A DNA stretch of 64,000 nucleotides from Bradyrhizobium sp. C9. Lineage in GTDB: Bacteria; Pseudomonadota; Alphaproteobacteria; Rhizobiales; Xanthobacteraceae. The notes beneath the pieces were generated by a model, which saw nothing but the letters and a program-made list of their open reading frames with translations, was not told the DNA's origin and did not search any database. Shown here in pieces: positions 15,060 to 22,653 of the stretch. The position numbers and the translations under genes were made by a program. The stretch covers positions 1 through 64,000 of the forward strand of contig NZ_NWTG01000029.1 in the NCBI RefSeq assembly GCF_002532045.1, given 5' to 3'. Each line of letters opens with the position of its first letter. Position 1 is the first letter of the stretch.

Positions 15060-16054
15060 TGCGTGCAATCTGCGCCATCATGATCCTGCTTTGCTCGGTA
15101 TGCGGCCGGGGCAATGCGCATGAGCTACGGCCAGCGTATCTCGAAATACGGCAGAGCGGGAATGACGTCTTTGACGTTCTCTGGAAGGTGCCGGCACTCG
15201 GCGATCAGTTTCGGTTGGCGCTCGACGTCGATCTGCCCGACGATGCCGTTGCGGTGGCCGAGCGACGCGCGACCTTTGCGAACGGTTCATTTGTCACGCG
15301 CTGGCAGGTTCGCCATGCTCGCCTGCTCGCCGGCAAGAGCATCACGATTTCCGGCCTGGACTCCACATTGACGGATGCGCTCGTCCGCGTTGAATGGACC
15401 GATGGAGGCACGCAGGTCGTGCGCCTGACACCCACGCGGCCATCGTTCCAGATTGAGCCGCGTCAAAGTGCCTTGATGGTTGCAGTGACGTACGGTTGGA
15501 TGGGTATCGAACACATCTTGACCGGCTACGACCATCTGCTGTTCCTTTTTGGCCTGCTCTTGATTGTTCCCGGCCTGCGCGCGCTCGCCGGCACGATCAC
15601 TGCATTCACCGTCGCGCATTCCATCACGCTCGCGTTGTCGTCGCTCGGCGCCGTTCACCTGCCACGGCCGCCAATCGAAGCCATGATCGCGCTGAGCATC
15701 ATGATCGTCGCCACCGAGGCGGTCAAAATGTCCCGAGGGGAGATCGGGATCACCGTTCGCTATCCCTGGGCGGTCGTTTTCCCGTTCGGGCTTCTGCACG
15801 GGCTGGGCTTCGCCGGCGCACTGCTGGACGCCGGCCTGCCTCAGCACGACGTGCCGTTGGCGCTGTTCGCTTTCAATGTCGGCGTCGAATGCGGACAACT
15901 CGCCTTCATTGCCGCACTACTGGGAGGCGCACGCTTCGTGAGAAGCGTCCGGAGCGGCAGGCCTCTGCTTCTCAAGGCCCGATCGATCGTCAGCTATGGA
16001 ATCGGGGTGATGGCCGGCTTCTGGCTGATCGAGCGGTCGTTGGGTTTCCTGTAG
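15056..16054 (+). CDS. HupE/UreJ family membrane protein
   Basis: A 332-aa protein. A signal peptide (residues 1-21) is followed by a periplasmic beta domain that begins HELRPAYLEIRQ, as in the extended HupE/UreJ family. About six C-terminal membrane helices start at GIEHILTGYDHLLFLFGLLL (about 151-170). The His/Asp set in IEHILTGYDH, AHSITLAL and HGLGFAGAL is the metal-type motif of HupE/UreJ nickel/cobalt permease-like proteins. No hydrogenase or urease gene is nearby, so a nickel role is unproven. The start overlaps the parvulin gene by 4 bp. Confidence 0.85.
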   Translation: MMRAICAIMILLCSVCGRGNAHELRPAYLEIRQSGNDVFDVLWKVPALGDQFRLALDVDLPDDAVAVAERRATFANGSFVTRWQVRHARLLAGKSITISGLDSTLTDALVRVEWTDGGTQVVRLTPTRPSFQIEPRQSALMVAVTYGWMGIEHILTGYDHLLFLFGLLLIVPGLRALAGTITAFTVAHSITLALSSLGAVHLPRPPIEAMIALSIMIVATEAVKMSRGEIGITVRYPWAVVFPFGLLHGLGFAGALLDAGLPQHDVPLALFAFNVGVECGQLAFIAALLGGARFVRSVRSGRPLLLKARSIVSYGIGVMAGFWLIERSLGFL

Positions 16055-16155
16055 GCCCCGAGCGGCTTCCGCAACGCGCTCAGCCTCGTTCAGCTACATC
16101 ATATCGACGCGGTACGGCTCGCGCGCCAGAGACGTGGTGGCTCGCGGGTGGGCCC

Positions 16156-16278
16156 TCACAATCTGGAAAGCGCCAGGCCGAGGTAGGCGATCAGCGCGCC
16201 GGTGCTGAGGACGATGACGACGAGCGCCTGCTCTGAACGTGCCTGCAGGGTTTTTCGGCTCACGTGATGACGCTCCAT
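16156..16278 (-). CDS. small single-helix membrane protein (40 aa)
   Basis: A short ORF beginning MERHHVSRKTLQARSEQAL, followed by a hydrophobic helix (LVVIVLSTGALIAYLGLAL) and a two-residue tail. An AAGG lies a few bases before the ATG. The basic N-terminus and single helix suggest an inner-membrane peptide. It is the only coding-like segment between the HupE/UreJ and ThrRS genes. It could be spurious. Confidence 0.4.
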   Translation of the reverse strand: MERHHVSRKTLQARSEQALVVIVLSTGALIAYLGLALSRL

Positions 16279-16676
16279 CCTTCAAGATCATGCTGTCCAA
16301 CTCGCGTCGGCTGATATCCGTTCCGGTTCCTGCCGGGGAACTCTCGGCAATGTTCTACTGCGCGGGCGCACCGGGTCTCCTCTCGTCGGAGGCCAAATAC
16401 GCGCAACGCCGCCCGCATTGAAATACGACGGACGGCGTTGGTTCTGGCCCCAGGAGGAATGGCAAAATCCTGACGTCATGGATACGCAGGGCGGAGCAAT
16501 AAGGTTCAGTCATCGGCTCCGTATGATTCCGGTACTCCGAAGGAGCAAACGAAAATGTCGGGGCATGGTCTAGGATAGCGTGACCAAGTTGTTCTGGCCT
16601 CAGCGTGTACCCCCTCGCTGGGGCCCTTTGTTTGGGCCGCGGAGCTCCCGGCACGGGCGGGCAACGCGCAGCGAGT
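16279..16676. other. intergenic region, nothing recognised
   Basis: About 400 bp between the small membrane ORF and the 3' end of the ThrRS gene. A leftward frame of 116 codons (16355-16705) exists, but it runs into the ThrRS gene, has no family likeness and an odd Pro/Arg/Cys composition, so I do not accept it. I see no strong terminator. Confidence 0.4.
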
Positions 16677-17879
16677 TCACTCCGCGTCCTGGCCCGGACG
16701 AGCACGCTGTCGAAGCGCCCGGACGGCGTCGTCCAGCGGCAAAACGGAAACGGCCCCGGCGCGCTCGCGGAGGCTCACGGTGGCTTGTTGCGCTTCACGC
16801 TGCCCGACGACGGCCACCACGGGAATACTCGCCTCATGCGCGGCAACGATCCGTCGCGACAGCGTGTCGGCGCCGTCGAACAGGACGCCTCTGATGCCGT
16901 GAGCTTCGAGCGCATCGAGAACCCTGGCCGCGTAATCGGAATGATCGCGCGAGATCGGCGCGACCGCAACCTGGTCCGGCGACAGCCAGAACGGCAGCGC
17001 GCCGGCATGATGTTCGAGCAGCATCGCGATGACGCGACCGATTGAACCGAACACGGCATGGTGGATCATCACCGGGATCGCGCGATCTCCGTCTGGTCCG
17101 ACGTAGGACGCGTCAAGACGGCCCGGCAGAACGCTGTCGAGCTGAACCGTTCCGCATTGCCAGGACCGGCCCAGCCGGTCGCGCAGCGCGAACTCCAGCT
17201 TGGGCCCGTAGAAGGCGCCTTCGCCGGGCTGGATCGTGTACGACAGGCCGCATTGGCGCGCGGCCGCGGCAAGGGTCGTTTCCGCCCAATCCCATAATTC
17301 GTCTGAACCTGCGCGCGCAGCCGGACGGGTGGAGAGCGACACCTCGGGCTCCGGGAAACCAAACTCGGCGTAGACTTCCGACAGCAGCGCAACGAAGCGG
17401 GCGACTTCATTGGGCACGTCCTGCTCGCGGCAGAATACATGGGCGTCGTCCTGCTCGAAGCCGCGCGTGCGCATCAGCCCGTGCAGCGAGCCCGATGGTT
17501 CATCGCGGTGACAGATGCCGAACTCGGCGTGGCGCAGCGGCAGGTCGCGCCAGGAACGAAGGCCCTTGTTGAAGATCTGGACGTGGCAGGGACAGGACAT
17601 CGGCTTGAGCGCCATTGCGCGCTCGCCGTCGGCAAAGCCGAACATGTGCGCGCCGAATTTCTCCCAATGGCCGCTTTGTATCCAAAGCGCGCGGGGCAGC
17701 AGCTGGGGCGTTCGAACCTCGGCGTAGCCCAAGCGGCGCATTTTGCGGCGGATGTAGTCCTCCAACACGCGATAAAGCGTGTTGCCACGCGGATGCCAGA
17801 ACACCATCCCTGGCGCATCCTCCTGGATATGCCAAAGATCGAGACGTGTTCCGAGGCTTCTGTGATCGAGATCGTCCAT
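16677..17879 (-). CDS. thrS: short threonyl-tRNA synthetase lacking TGS and editing domains
   Basis: At 400 aa against about 640 for the usual bacterial enzyme, this ThrRS begins at the catalytic core (DLWHIQEDAPGMVFWHPRG) and has neither the TGS domain nor the N2 editing domain. The class II core is intact. Zinc ligands correspond to C96 (KPMSCPCHVQIF), H147 (QDDAHVFC) and H273 (VMIHHAVFGS), motif 2 is around RHAEFGICHRDEPSG and motif 3 is GSIGRVIAML with R282. The HGTP anticodon domain occupies about 300-390. It should charge tRNA-Thr without clearing Ser-tRNA-Thr, so it is probably a paralogue used under special conditions. Upstream are a Thr-rich leader ORF and an intrinsic terminator, indicating attenuation. 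The start has AGAAGAG upstream. Confidence 0.9.
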   Translation of the reverse strand: MDDLDHRSLGTRLDLWHIQEDAPGMVFWHPRGNTLYRVLEDYIRRKMRRLGYAEVRTPQLLPRALWIQSGHWEKFGAHMFGFADGERAMALKPMSCPCHVQIFNKGLRSWRDLPLRHAEFGICHRDEPSGSLHGLMRTRGFEQDDAHVFCREQDVPNEVARFVALLSEVYAEFGFPEPEVSLSTRPAARAGSDELWDWAETTLAAAARQCGLSYTIQPGEGAFYGPKLEFALRDRLGRSWQCGTVQLDSVLPGRLDASYVGPDGDRAIPVMIHHAVFGSIGRVIAMLLEHHAGALPFWLSPDQVAVAPISRDHSDYAARVLDALEAHGIRGVLFDGADTLSRRIVAAHEASIPVVAVVGQREAQQATVSLRERAGAVSVLPLDDAVRALRQRARPGQDAE

Positions 17880-17924
17880 AGCTTGCTCTTCTGATTGGAA
17901 GCAGCGCGGACGAGTTTGCGCATG

Positions 17925-17953
17925 AAAAAAGCCCCGTCCGTCGCCGGCGGGGC
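17925..17953 (-). terminator. attenuator terminator upstream of thrS
   Basis: Read on the minus strand, a GC-rich stem (arms 17945-17953 and 17931-17940, one bulged base) with a 4-nt loop is followed by six T (17930-17925). It lies 45 bp before the thrS start and 21 bp after the stop of a short Thr-rich ORF. GGCGGG inside that ORF (plus-strand 17999-18004) is complementary to CCCGCC in the terminator's 5' arm, so an antiterminator can form. Confidence 0.75.
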
Positions 17954-17974
17954 CTTGTCTGGTGGTGCAGTCTG

Positions 17975-18052
17975 TTACCGCATACGACCAGGAGACGACC
18001 CGCCAAGGCTGGTCGTCGCGGTGGTCGAAGACATGGAACAGATGTTGCGCAT
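17975..18052 (-). CDS. threonine-rich leader peptide of the thrS attenuator (25 aa)
   Basis: A 25-codon ORF starts with ATG at 18052 and contains the run S-T-T-A-T-T-S (codons ACC ACC GCG ACG ACC), so four of five consecutive codons are Thr. It ends at TAA just before the terminator hairpin. The gene downstream is a threonyl-tRNA synthetase, matching the amino acid in the leader, as in classic ribosome-mediated attenuators. No clear Shine-Dalgarno precedes the ATG; a second Met six codons later is an alternative start. The predicted promoter would make the mRNA nearly leaderless. Confidence 0.65.
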   Translation of the reverse strand: MRNICSMSSTTATTSLGGSSPGRMR

Positions 18053-18058
18053 GTCGCT

Positions 18059-18088
18059 ATTCTGGATTTGTCCGTCCCGTCTCGTCAA
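18059..18088 (-). promoter_or_regulatory. candidate promoter of thr leader and thrS
   Basis: On the minus strand, TTGACG (18088-18083), an 18-bp spacer and CAGAAT (18064-18059) form a reasonable sigma-70-type promoter. It would start transcription at or within a few bases of the leader-peptide ATG. It lies between the response regulator stop (18147) and the leader. Confidence 0.4.
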
Positions 18089-18146
18089 CCTGCCCGCAGG
18101 ACGAGAACGGCTGTGGGGGCAGCCACAGTCATTCGGCGATACGGGC

Positions 18147-18809
18147 TCACCGCTCGCCGAGATCGATCTGCGTCAGGATGCCCTGGCGCAGCGCGAGGCG
18201 GACCAGCTCGATATCGCTGCCGACGCCGAGCTTGTCCTTGATCAGGGAATGCAGGTTCGCGACCGTCTTGGGGCTGAGATGCAGCGCATCGGCGATCTCG
18301 TCGGTGGTCTTTTCCGCGAGCAGCATGCGCAGCACCTCGAATTCCCGCGCGGTCAGCAGATCCGCTGCGGCGCTCTCGCCGGCGAGGTGGCTGAGCGCGA
18401 GCTCGTGGTCGATATCCGGGCTGATCGCGATCTTGCCCGACAGCGCTTCCATCACGGCATGCACCAGCGTCTCCGGCGGGCTCGTCTTGGTGACGTAGCC
18501 GCTCGCGCCGGCGCGGATCGCCTGCACGGCGAAGGCCGCGTTCTGGTGCATGGTGAACACCAGGATCTTGGCGCGCTTGTCCCACTGCCTGAGGCGCCGG
18601 ATCGCCTCGATGCCGCCGATGCCGGGCATCGACAGGTCCATGATGACGAGGTCGGGCCCGGTCTCCTTGTAGAGGCGGTAGGCCTCGACGCCGTCGGAGG
18701 CTTCGGCGACGACCGAGAGGCCCGGCTGTTTCTGCAGCATCGCCCGGTAACCCTCCCGGACGACGGCGTGGTCGTCGACCAGCATGATGGTTCGCGCCGT
18801 CGTGCTCAC
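18147..18809 (-). CDS. NarL/FixJ-family response regulator
   Basis: A 220-aa regulator. The receiver domain spans about 8-122, with DDH at the acidic pocket, phospho-acceptor Asp in LVIMDLSMPGIGG (about 58) and Lys in YVTKTSPPE. A LuxR-type HTH follows from about 150 (LLTAREFEVLRMLLAEKTTDEIA, written here only in outline). The GTG start overlaps the stop of the kinase gene by 4 bp (GTGA), so the pair is translationally coupled. It should be phosphorylated by that kinase. The kinase/regulator pair is divergent from a DUF2380-like secreted protein gene, a plausible target. A FlhSR-like role in C1 metabolism is possible but not shown. Confidence 0.92.
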   Translation of the reverse strand: MSTTARTIMLVDDHAVVREGYRAMLQKQPGLSVVAEASDGVEAYRLYKETGPDLVIMDLSMPGIGGIEAIRRLRQWDKRAKILVFTMHQNAAFAVQAIRAGASGYVTKTSPPETLVHAVMEALSGKIAISPDIDHELALSHLAGESAAADLLTAREFEVLRMLLAEKTTDEIADALHLSPKTVANLHSLIKDKLGVGSDIELVRLALRQGILTQIDLGER

Positions 18810-20227
18810 GCCGCGCGCTCCACAAATGCGGCCTCCCGGCCGGCCGCGACGGGAACGCTGACCCGGAGCGAGGCGCCGTTGGACTGTCCGGCCTCGAAGC
18901 TCAGCCGCCCGCCGAGCGCGGCGACCCGCTCGCGCATCCCGAGCAGGCCCATGCCGGACTTCACCTGAGGATCGCCCTGGGGATCGCCGGGCCTGCCGTC
19001 ATCGTCGATCGCGAGCATGATTTCGCTGCCGCCGCCGGCCGAAGCCGTCTCGCGCATCTCAAGGCGCAGCATGACGCGCGTGGCGCCGGCGTGCTTGGCG
19101 GCGTTGGTCAGCGCCTCCTGCACGATGCGGTAGAGGTTGGCGCCGGTGGAGGCGGGGATGCGCTCGAACGATCCCGAGATGGCGATCTCGAACCGCTGAC
19201 GTCCCCGGCTGCGGCTGTTCCAGCCGGCGATCAGGCCCTCCAGGCTGGCTGCAAGGCCGAGTTCGTCGACATCGGGCGGGCGTAACCTGAACAGGGCGCC
19301 GCGCAACGTCTCCATCATGTCGGTCGCGGTCCGAGCAATGCCGTCGCATTCGGCGAGCAAAGGCGGGCAATCCTGGACCGCGGTCAGACGCGCCGAGGCG
19401 GCGAGCGCGCGGATCGCGGCCAGCGATTGCCCGAACTCGTCGTGCAGCTCGCGCGCCAGATGCCGGCGTTCCTCGTCCTGCACCACGATCAGTTTCTGCG
19501 TCAGCGCGTTGCGCTCGGACAGCGCGGTGGCGAGGCGTTCGGCGAGCTGGTTGAAGACGTCGCCGATCGCCGACAATTCGGCGAGGTCGAACGGCGGCAG
19601 CCGCGCGGCGAGGTCGCCTGCGGCGATCCGCTGGAGCCCGTCGCGGATCAGCCGCGTCGGACGCAGCGCGCGCGACAGCGCCGCATAGACCAGCGCACAA
19701 AGCAGCGGCAGCGCGATCATGAGGACCGCCATCAGCCGGCCGGCATCGTGCCAGGCCTCGGCCGTCAGCACCGCCGGATCGACCCAGACCACGGCCTCGC
19801 CGATCGCCTGGCCGCGCGAAATCACCGGGCGAACGGCCTCCCGGCCGGGATCGAACAGGCGGCGATAGAGCGCCGCAAAGGCCTGCGGCGGGGCGGCCGT
19901 ATCGGTCTGCGTGCCGCCGCAGAAGCGCTGGCTGATCTCGCCGCTGTTGCTGCGAAATGCGAGGCACAGGCCGGGCGCCATGACCGAGGCGGCAACGCCA
20001 TCGAGATCGGGGAAATCGGAGCGCGGATTGTTCAGCCACTGGATCTTGCTCTGCTGCAGCTCCAGCGTCCTGGCGGCGACATCGGCGACCGCAGCGATCC
20101 TAGCGCGCACCGAGCGGTCGGCCTCGATCAGGAGGTAGCCTGAGATCGCGGCAAAGCAGAGCATCGAGACGGCGGCCACACGCAACGTCAGCCGCAGCTT
20201 CAGATCGCTTCCGGACCAATTGCGCAT
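18806..20227 (-). CDS. sensor histidine kinase, HisKA_3 (NarX/UhpB) type
   Basis: A 473-aa membrane kinase. Two membrane helices (about 14-31 and 168-190) bracket a periplasmic sensor region. Then come a HAMP domain (RALRPTRLIRDGLQRIAAGD), the HisKA_3 dimerisation helix with phospho-accepting His in ERRHLARELHDEFGQSLAAI and a HATPase domain with N box IVQEALTNAAKHA and G box SGMGLLGMRERV. Partner of the coupled NarL-type regulator downstream. The signal sensed is unknown. Confidence 0.92.
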   Translation of the reverse strand: MRNWSGSDLKLRLTLRVAAVSMLCFAAISGYLLIEADRSVRARIAAVADVAARTLELQQSKIQWLNNPRSDFPDLDGVAASVMAPGLCLAFRSNSGEISQRFCGGTQTDTAAPPQAFAALYRRLFDPGREAVRPVISRGQAIGEAVVWVDPAVLTAEAWHDAGRLMAVLMIALPLLCALVYAALSRALRPTRLIRDGLQRIAAGDLAARLPPFDLAELSAIGDVFNQLAERLATALSERNALTQKLIVVQDEERRHLARELHDEFGQSLAAIRALAASARLTAVQDCPPLLAECDGIARTATDMMETLRGALFRLRPPDVDELGLAASLEGLIAGWNSRSRGRQRFEIAISGSFERIPASTGANLYRIVQEALTNAAKHAGATRVMLRLEMRETASAGGGSEIMLAIDDDGRPGDPQGDPQVKSGMGLLGMRERVAALGGRLSFEAGQSNGASLRVSVPVAAGREAAFVERAA

Positions 20228-20455
20228 CGGCGTATCCTCAGAGGTCGCAGACGAGCCTCAGTGCGCAGTTCGCGGGCAGGGCCGTCACGCCCATTAAACG
20301 GCAGAACGGAAGCGTCGAGAAGCACTGCCTTGGGTGCGGGCCACCGTCGTGAAATTTTCCCGGCACCGGTCGGGAGGCGTTCCGCTGCGGCGCGGATGCT
20401 GGCCGGCCTAGGTTGCGATCGAACCGACCGCACCAGCACCCGAAAGGCCTCGATC

Positions 20456-21391
20456 ATGCGCCAGTCCCGCCTCGTCGTGCACGTCATCGCGTTGATCGGC
20501 CTTCTGGCCGGACCTTGTCCGCTGCGCGCCGAGACCGGCGCCGCCGTGGCTCCTCCAGTTGGCGTCAGCGTCGATGATTTCAGCTATGTCGACACCTCGG
20601 GCGAGGTGATCGACCAGACCACCATCCATCAGAAGCGGCTGGATGCGTTCATGGCCGCGCTGCGCGCCGATGTCGCCGCCGAACCGCGCTATCGCCTGGT
20701 GCCGCCGGCGGCGCCCGCAGGCGAAGCCCGGATCAAGGTGGTCGGCGGCGTGCAGAAGATGAGCACGCTGGTGCAGTGGGCCAAGGTGGCGGTCATCGAT
20801 GTCGGCGCGAGCCGAGTGCTGTACGAAAAGCTCTACACATTTCGCGGCGACAATGACGAGGCATGGAACCGTGCGCGCATGTTCGTGTCGCGTGAGGTAC
20901 GCGCCGCCCTTGCAGCGGCGTTGCCGACGGCGCAGACCGCCGCGGCGGCGCCGATCGGGCTCGCCGTGTTCGAGTTCGAGCTCGAGGATAATTCCGCCGC
21001 ACCGTCGTCCGGCCTTGCCGGCTCCGATGCCGCCACGCTGGCCGATGTCACGAGGGACGTCCGCGACCGGCTTGCGCAATCGGGCCGCTACCGCCTGGTC
21101 GACACCGCCGGCGCAATGGCGGCGCCCGTCAAGGCGCGGACGCTGCGCGACTGCGACGGCTGCGAGGCGGCGATCGCGCAAGGGCTCGGCGCCGATCAAT
21201 CGCTGATCGGCGTGATCAGGCGGGTCAGCCGGACCGAATACACCGTCGGCTTCCAGGTGCGTGACGCCCGCAGCGGCGCGGTCGTCTCACGCGGCGACAG
21301 CGGCTTGCGGATGGGCGCCGATTATTCATGGAGCCGCGGCGCGGCTCACCTGGTCGGCGACCGCCTGCTGGCGGACGGCGCGCAGCAGTAG
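20456..21391 (+). CDS. secreted protein with two tandem DUF2380-like domains
   Basis: A 311-aa protein with a signal peptide (residues 1-24, cut near LRA-ET). Two homologous halves can be seen. Half one contains VGVSVDDFSYVDTSGEV and later LDAFMAALRADVAAEPRYRLVPP. Half two contains IGLAVFEFELEDNSAAP and VRDRLAQSGRYRLVDTAG. The second half also has CDGC (about 232-235) before a region like that in DUF2380/DUF3280 proteins. The start at ATG 20456 gives the signal peptide and has AAAGG upstream; an earlier in-frame ATG gives an Arg-rich extension. It is divergent from the two-component genes, so may be their target. Function unknown. Confidence 0.7.
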   Translation: MRQSRLVVHVIALIGLLAGPCPLRAETGAAVAPPVGVSVDDFSYVDTSGEVIDQTTIHQKRLDAFMAALRADVAAEPRYRLVPPAAPAGEARIKVVGGVQKMSTLVQWAKVAVIDVGASRVLYEKLYTFRGDNDEAWNRARMFVSREVRAALAAALPTAQTAAAAPIGLAVFEFELEDNSAAPSSGLAGSDAATLADVTRDVRDRLAQSGRYRLVDTAGAMAAPVKARTLRDCDGCEAAIAQGLGADQSLIGVIRRVSRTEYTVGFQVRDARSGAVVSRGDSGLRMGADYSWSRGAAHLVGDRLLADGAQQ

Positions 21392-21498
21392 CGATCCGGA
21401 CCATCGCAAAGCGCGATAGCTGATAGACACATCATCTTCTATCGCCGGGCCTGTGTGTGGGCTATCACCGCGAGCTGATCACCGCACAGGAGCCGCCG

Positions 21499-22410
21499 AT
21501 GCGTTTGCCCGCCGTCCTTTTCGCTCTCACGCTCGCCGCAAGCCCCGTGGCAGCCGCAGAGCTGTCGGGCACGCTGCAGAAGATCAAGGAGACCAGGAAG
21601 GTCACGTTGGGCTTCCAGGAGGCTTCCGTTCCCTTCAGCTATCTCGACGATAACCAGCGGCCGATCGGCTTCGCGCTCGATATCTGCCTCAAGATCGTCG
21701 ATGCCGTGAAGAAGGAGCTGGGGTTGCCCGAGATCGCAGTCGACTATCTGCCGGTGACCTCGTCGAACCGCATCCCGCTGATGGTCAACGGCACGATCGA
21801 CCTGCATTGCTCGGCGACCACCAACAGCGCCGAGCGCCAGAAGCAGGTGACCTTCACCAACTCGCACTTCCTGAGCGCGACGCGCTTTGCGGCCAAGAAA
21901 TCATCCGGCATCAACACCATCGACGACCTCAAGGGCAAGTCGGTGACCGCCGTTGCGGGCTCGGTGAACCTGACGCAGCTCGTCAAGGTCAACACCGAAC
22001 GCAAGCTCGGCATCAACGTTCTCCCGGCCAAGGACCAGGCCGAGGCGTTTCTGATGCTGGAAACCGATCGCGCCCAGGCCTACGCGCTCGACGACGTCCA
22101 GCTTGCCGTGGCGATCGCACGATCGAAAGAGCCCGCACTCTACGTGATCAGCGAGGAGGCGTTCTCGAAGGCCGAGCCGTTCGGAATCATGCTGCGCCGG
22201 GAGGACGCGCCGTTCAAGGCGCTCGCCGACCGCGCCACGGCCGAGCTCTACAAGAGCCCGGAGATCGAGGTTATGTACAAGAAGTGGCTGGAGCAGCCGA
22301 CCCCGCCGAACGGCATCAACTACAACGTCCCGATCTCGCCGGCGCTGAAGAATGCGTTCGCCCATCCGAGCTCGAGTTTTGATCCTGATGTGTACGCGGT
22401 CGCGAAGTAG
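21499..22410 (+). CDS. polar amino-acid ABC transporter substrate-binding protein (GltI-like)
   Basis: A 303-aa periplasmic binding protein with a signal peptide (MRLPAVLFALTLAASPVAAA). The SBP_bac_3 fold is visible in GTLQKIKETRKVTLGFQEAS, PIGFALDICLKIVDAVKKEL and the glutamate/aspartate-type block CSATTNSAERQKQVTFTNSH. No permease or ATPase gene is adjacent, so it is an orphan component. An AGGAG site precedes the ATG at 21499. Confidence 0.88.
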   Translation: MRLPAVLFALTLAASPVAAAELSGTLQKIKETRKVTLGFQEASVPFSYLDDNQRPIGFALDICLKIVDAVKKELGLPEIAVDYLPVTSSNRIPLMVNGTIDLHCSATTNSAERQKQVTFTNSHFLSATRFAAKKSSGINTIDDLKGKSVTAVAGSVNLTQLVKVNTERKLGINVLPAKDQAEAFLMLETDRAQAYALDDVQLAVAIARSKEPALYVISEEAFSKAEPFGIMLRREDAPFKALADRATAELYKSPEIEVMYKKWLEQPTPPNGINYNVPISPALKNAFAHPSSSFDPDVYAVAK

Positions 22411-22420
22411 CGCGGCCGTC

Positions 22421-22453
22421 GTAGCCCGCATAAGCGGAGCGATACGCGGGTTT
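22421..22453. repeat. extragenic palindrome (REP-like)
   Basis: GTAGCCCGCAT and ATACGCGGGTTTC form an imperfect hairpin with CCCGC/GCGGG arms (22425-22429, 22446-22450). It follows the binding-protein stop by about 10 bp. Confidence 0.6.
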
Positions 22454-22476
22454 CAATTGTGGGCGCCGACGCAGAG

Positions 22477-22504
22477 GCCCGGATATCGCTGCGCTCATCC
22501 GGGC
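22477..22504. repeat. extragenic palindrome (REP-like)
   Basis: GCCCGGAT (22477-22484) and ATCCGGGC (22497-22504) flank a 12-nt ATCGCTGCGCTC loop, a sequence type seen widely as a REP element. The pair of palindromes occupies the 243-bp space between two binding-protein genes. Confidence 0.65.
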
Positions 22505-22653
22505 TGCGTCGGATATGGTTTTCCGCGCCAAGCCGTCAATCCTTGGAACGGCTTTTCGCGCGCGACGCCAAAAACGAAATAGCGTCTCATGTACATCGGC
22601 GGGTTTTCTCCTAATCTTGCACCAGTTGCGATGCTGATCAGGAGCCTGCGCTG

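Noticed and set aside
16355..16705. Leftward 116-codon frame before the ThrRS 3' end
   Set aside because: Overlaps thrS, has odd Pro/Arg/Cys content and no family likeness.
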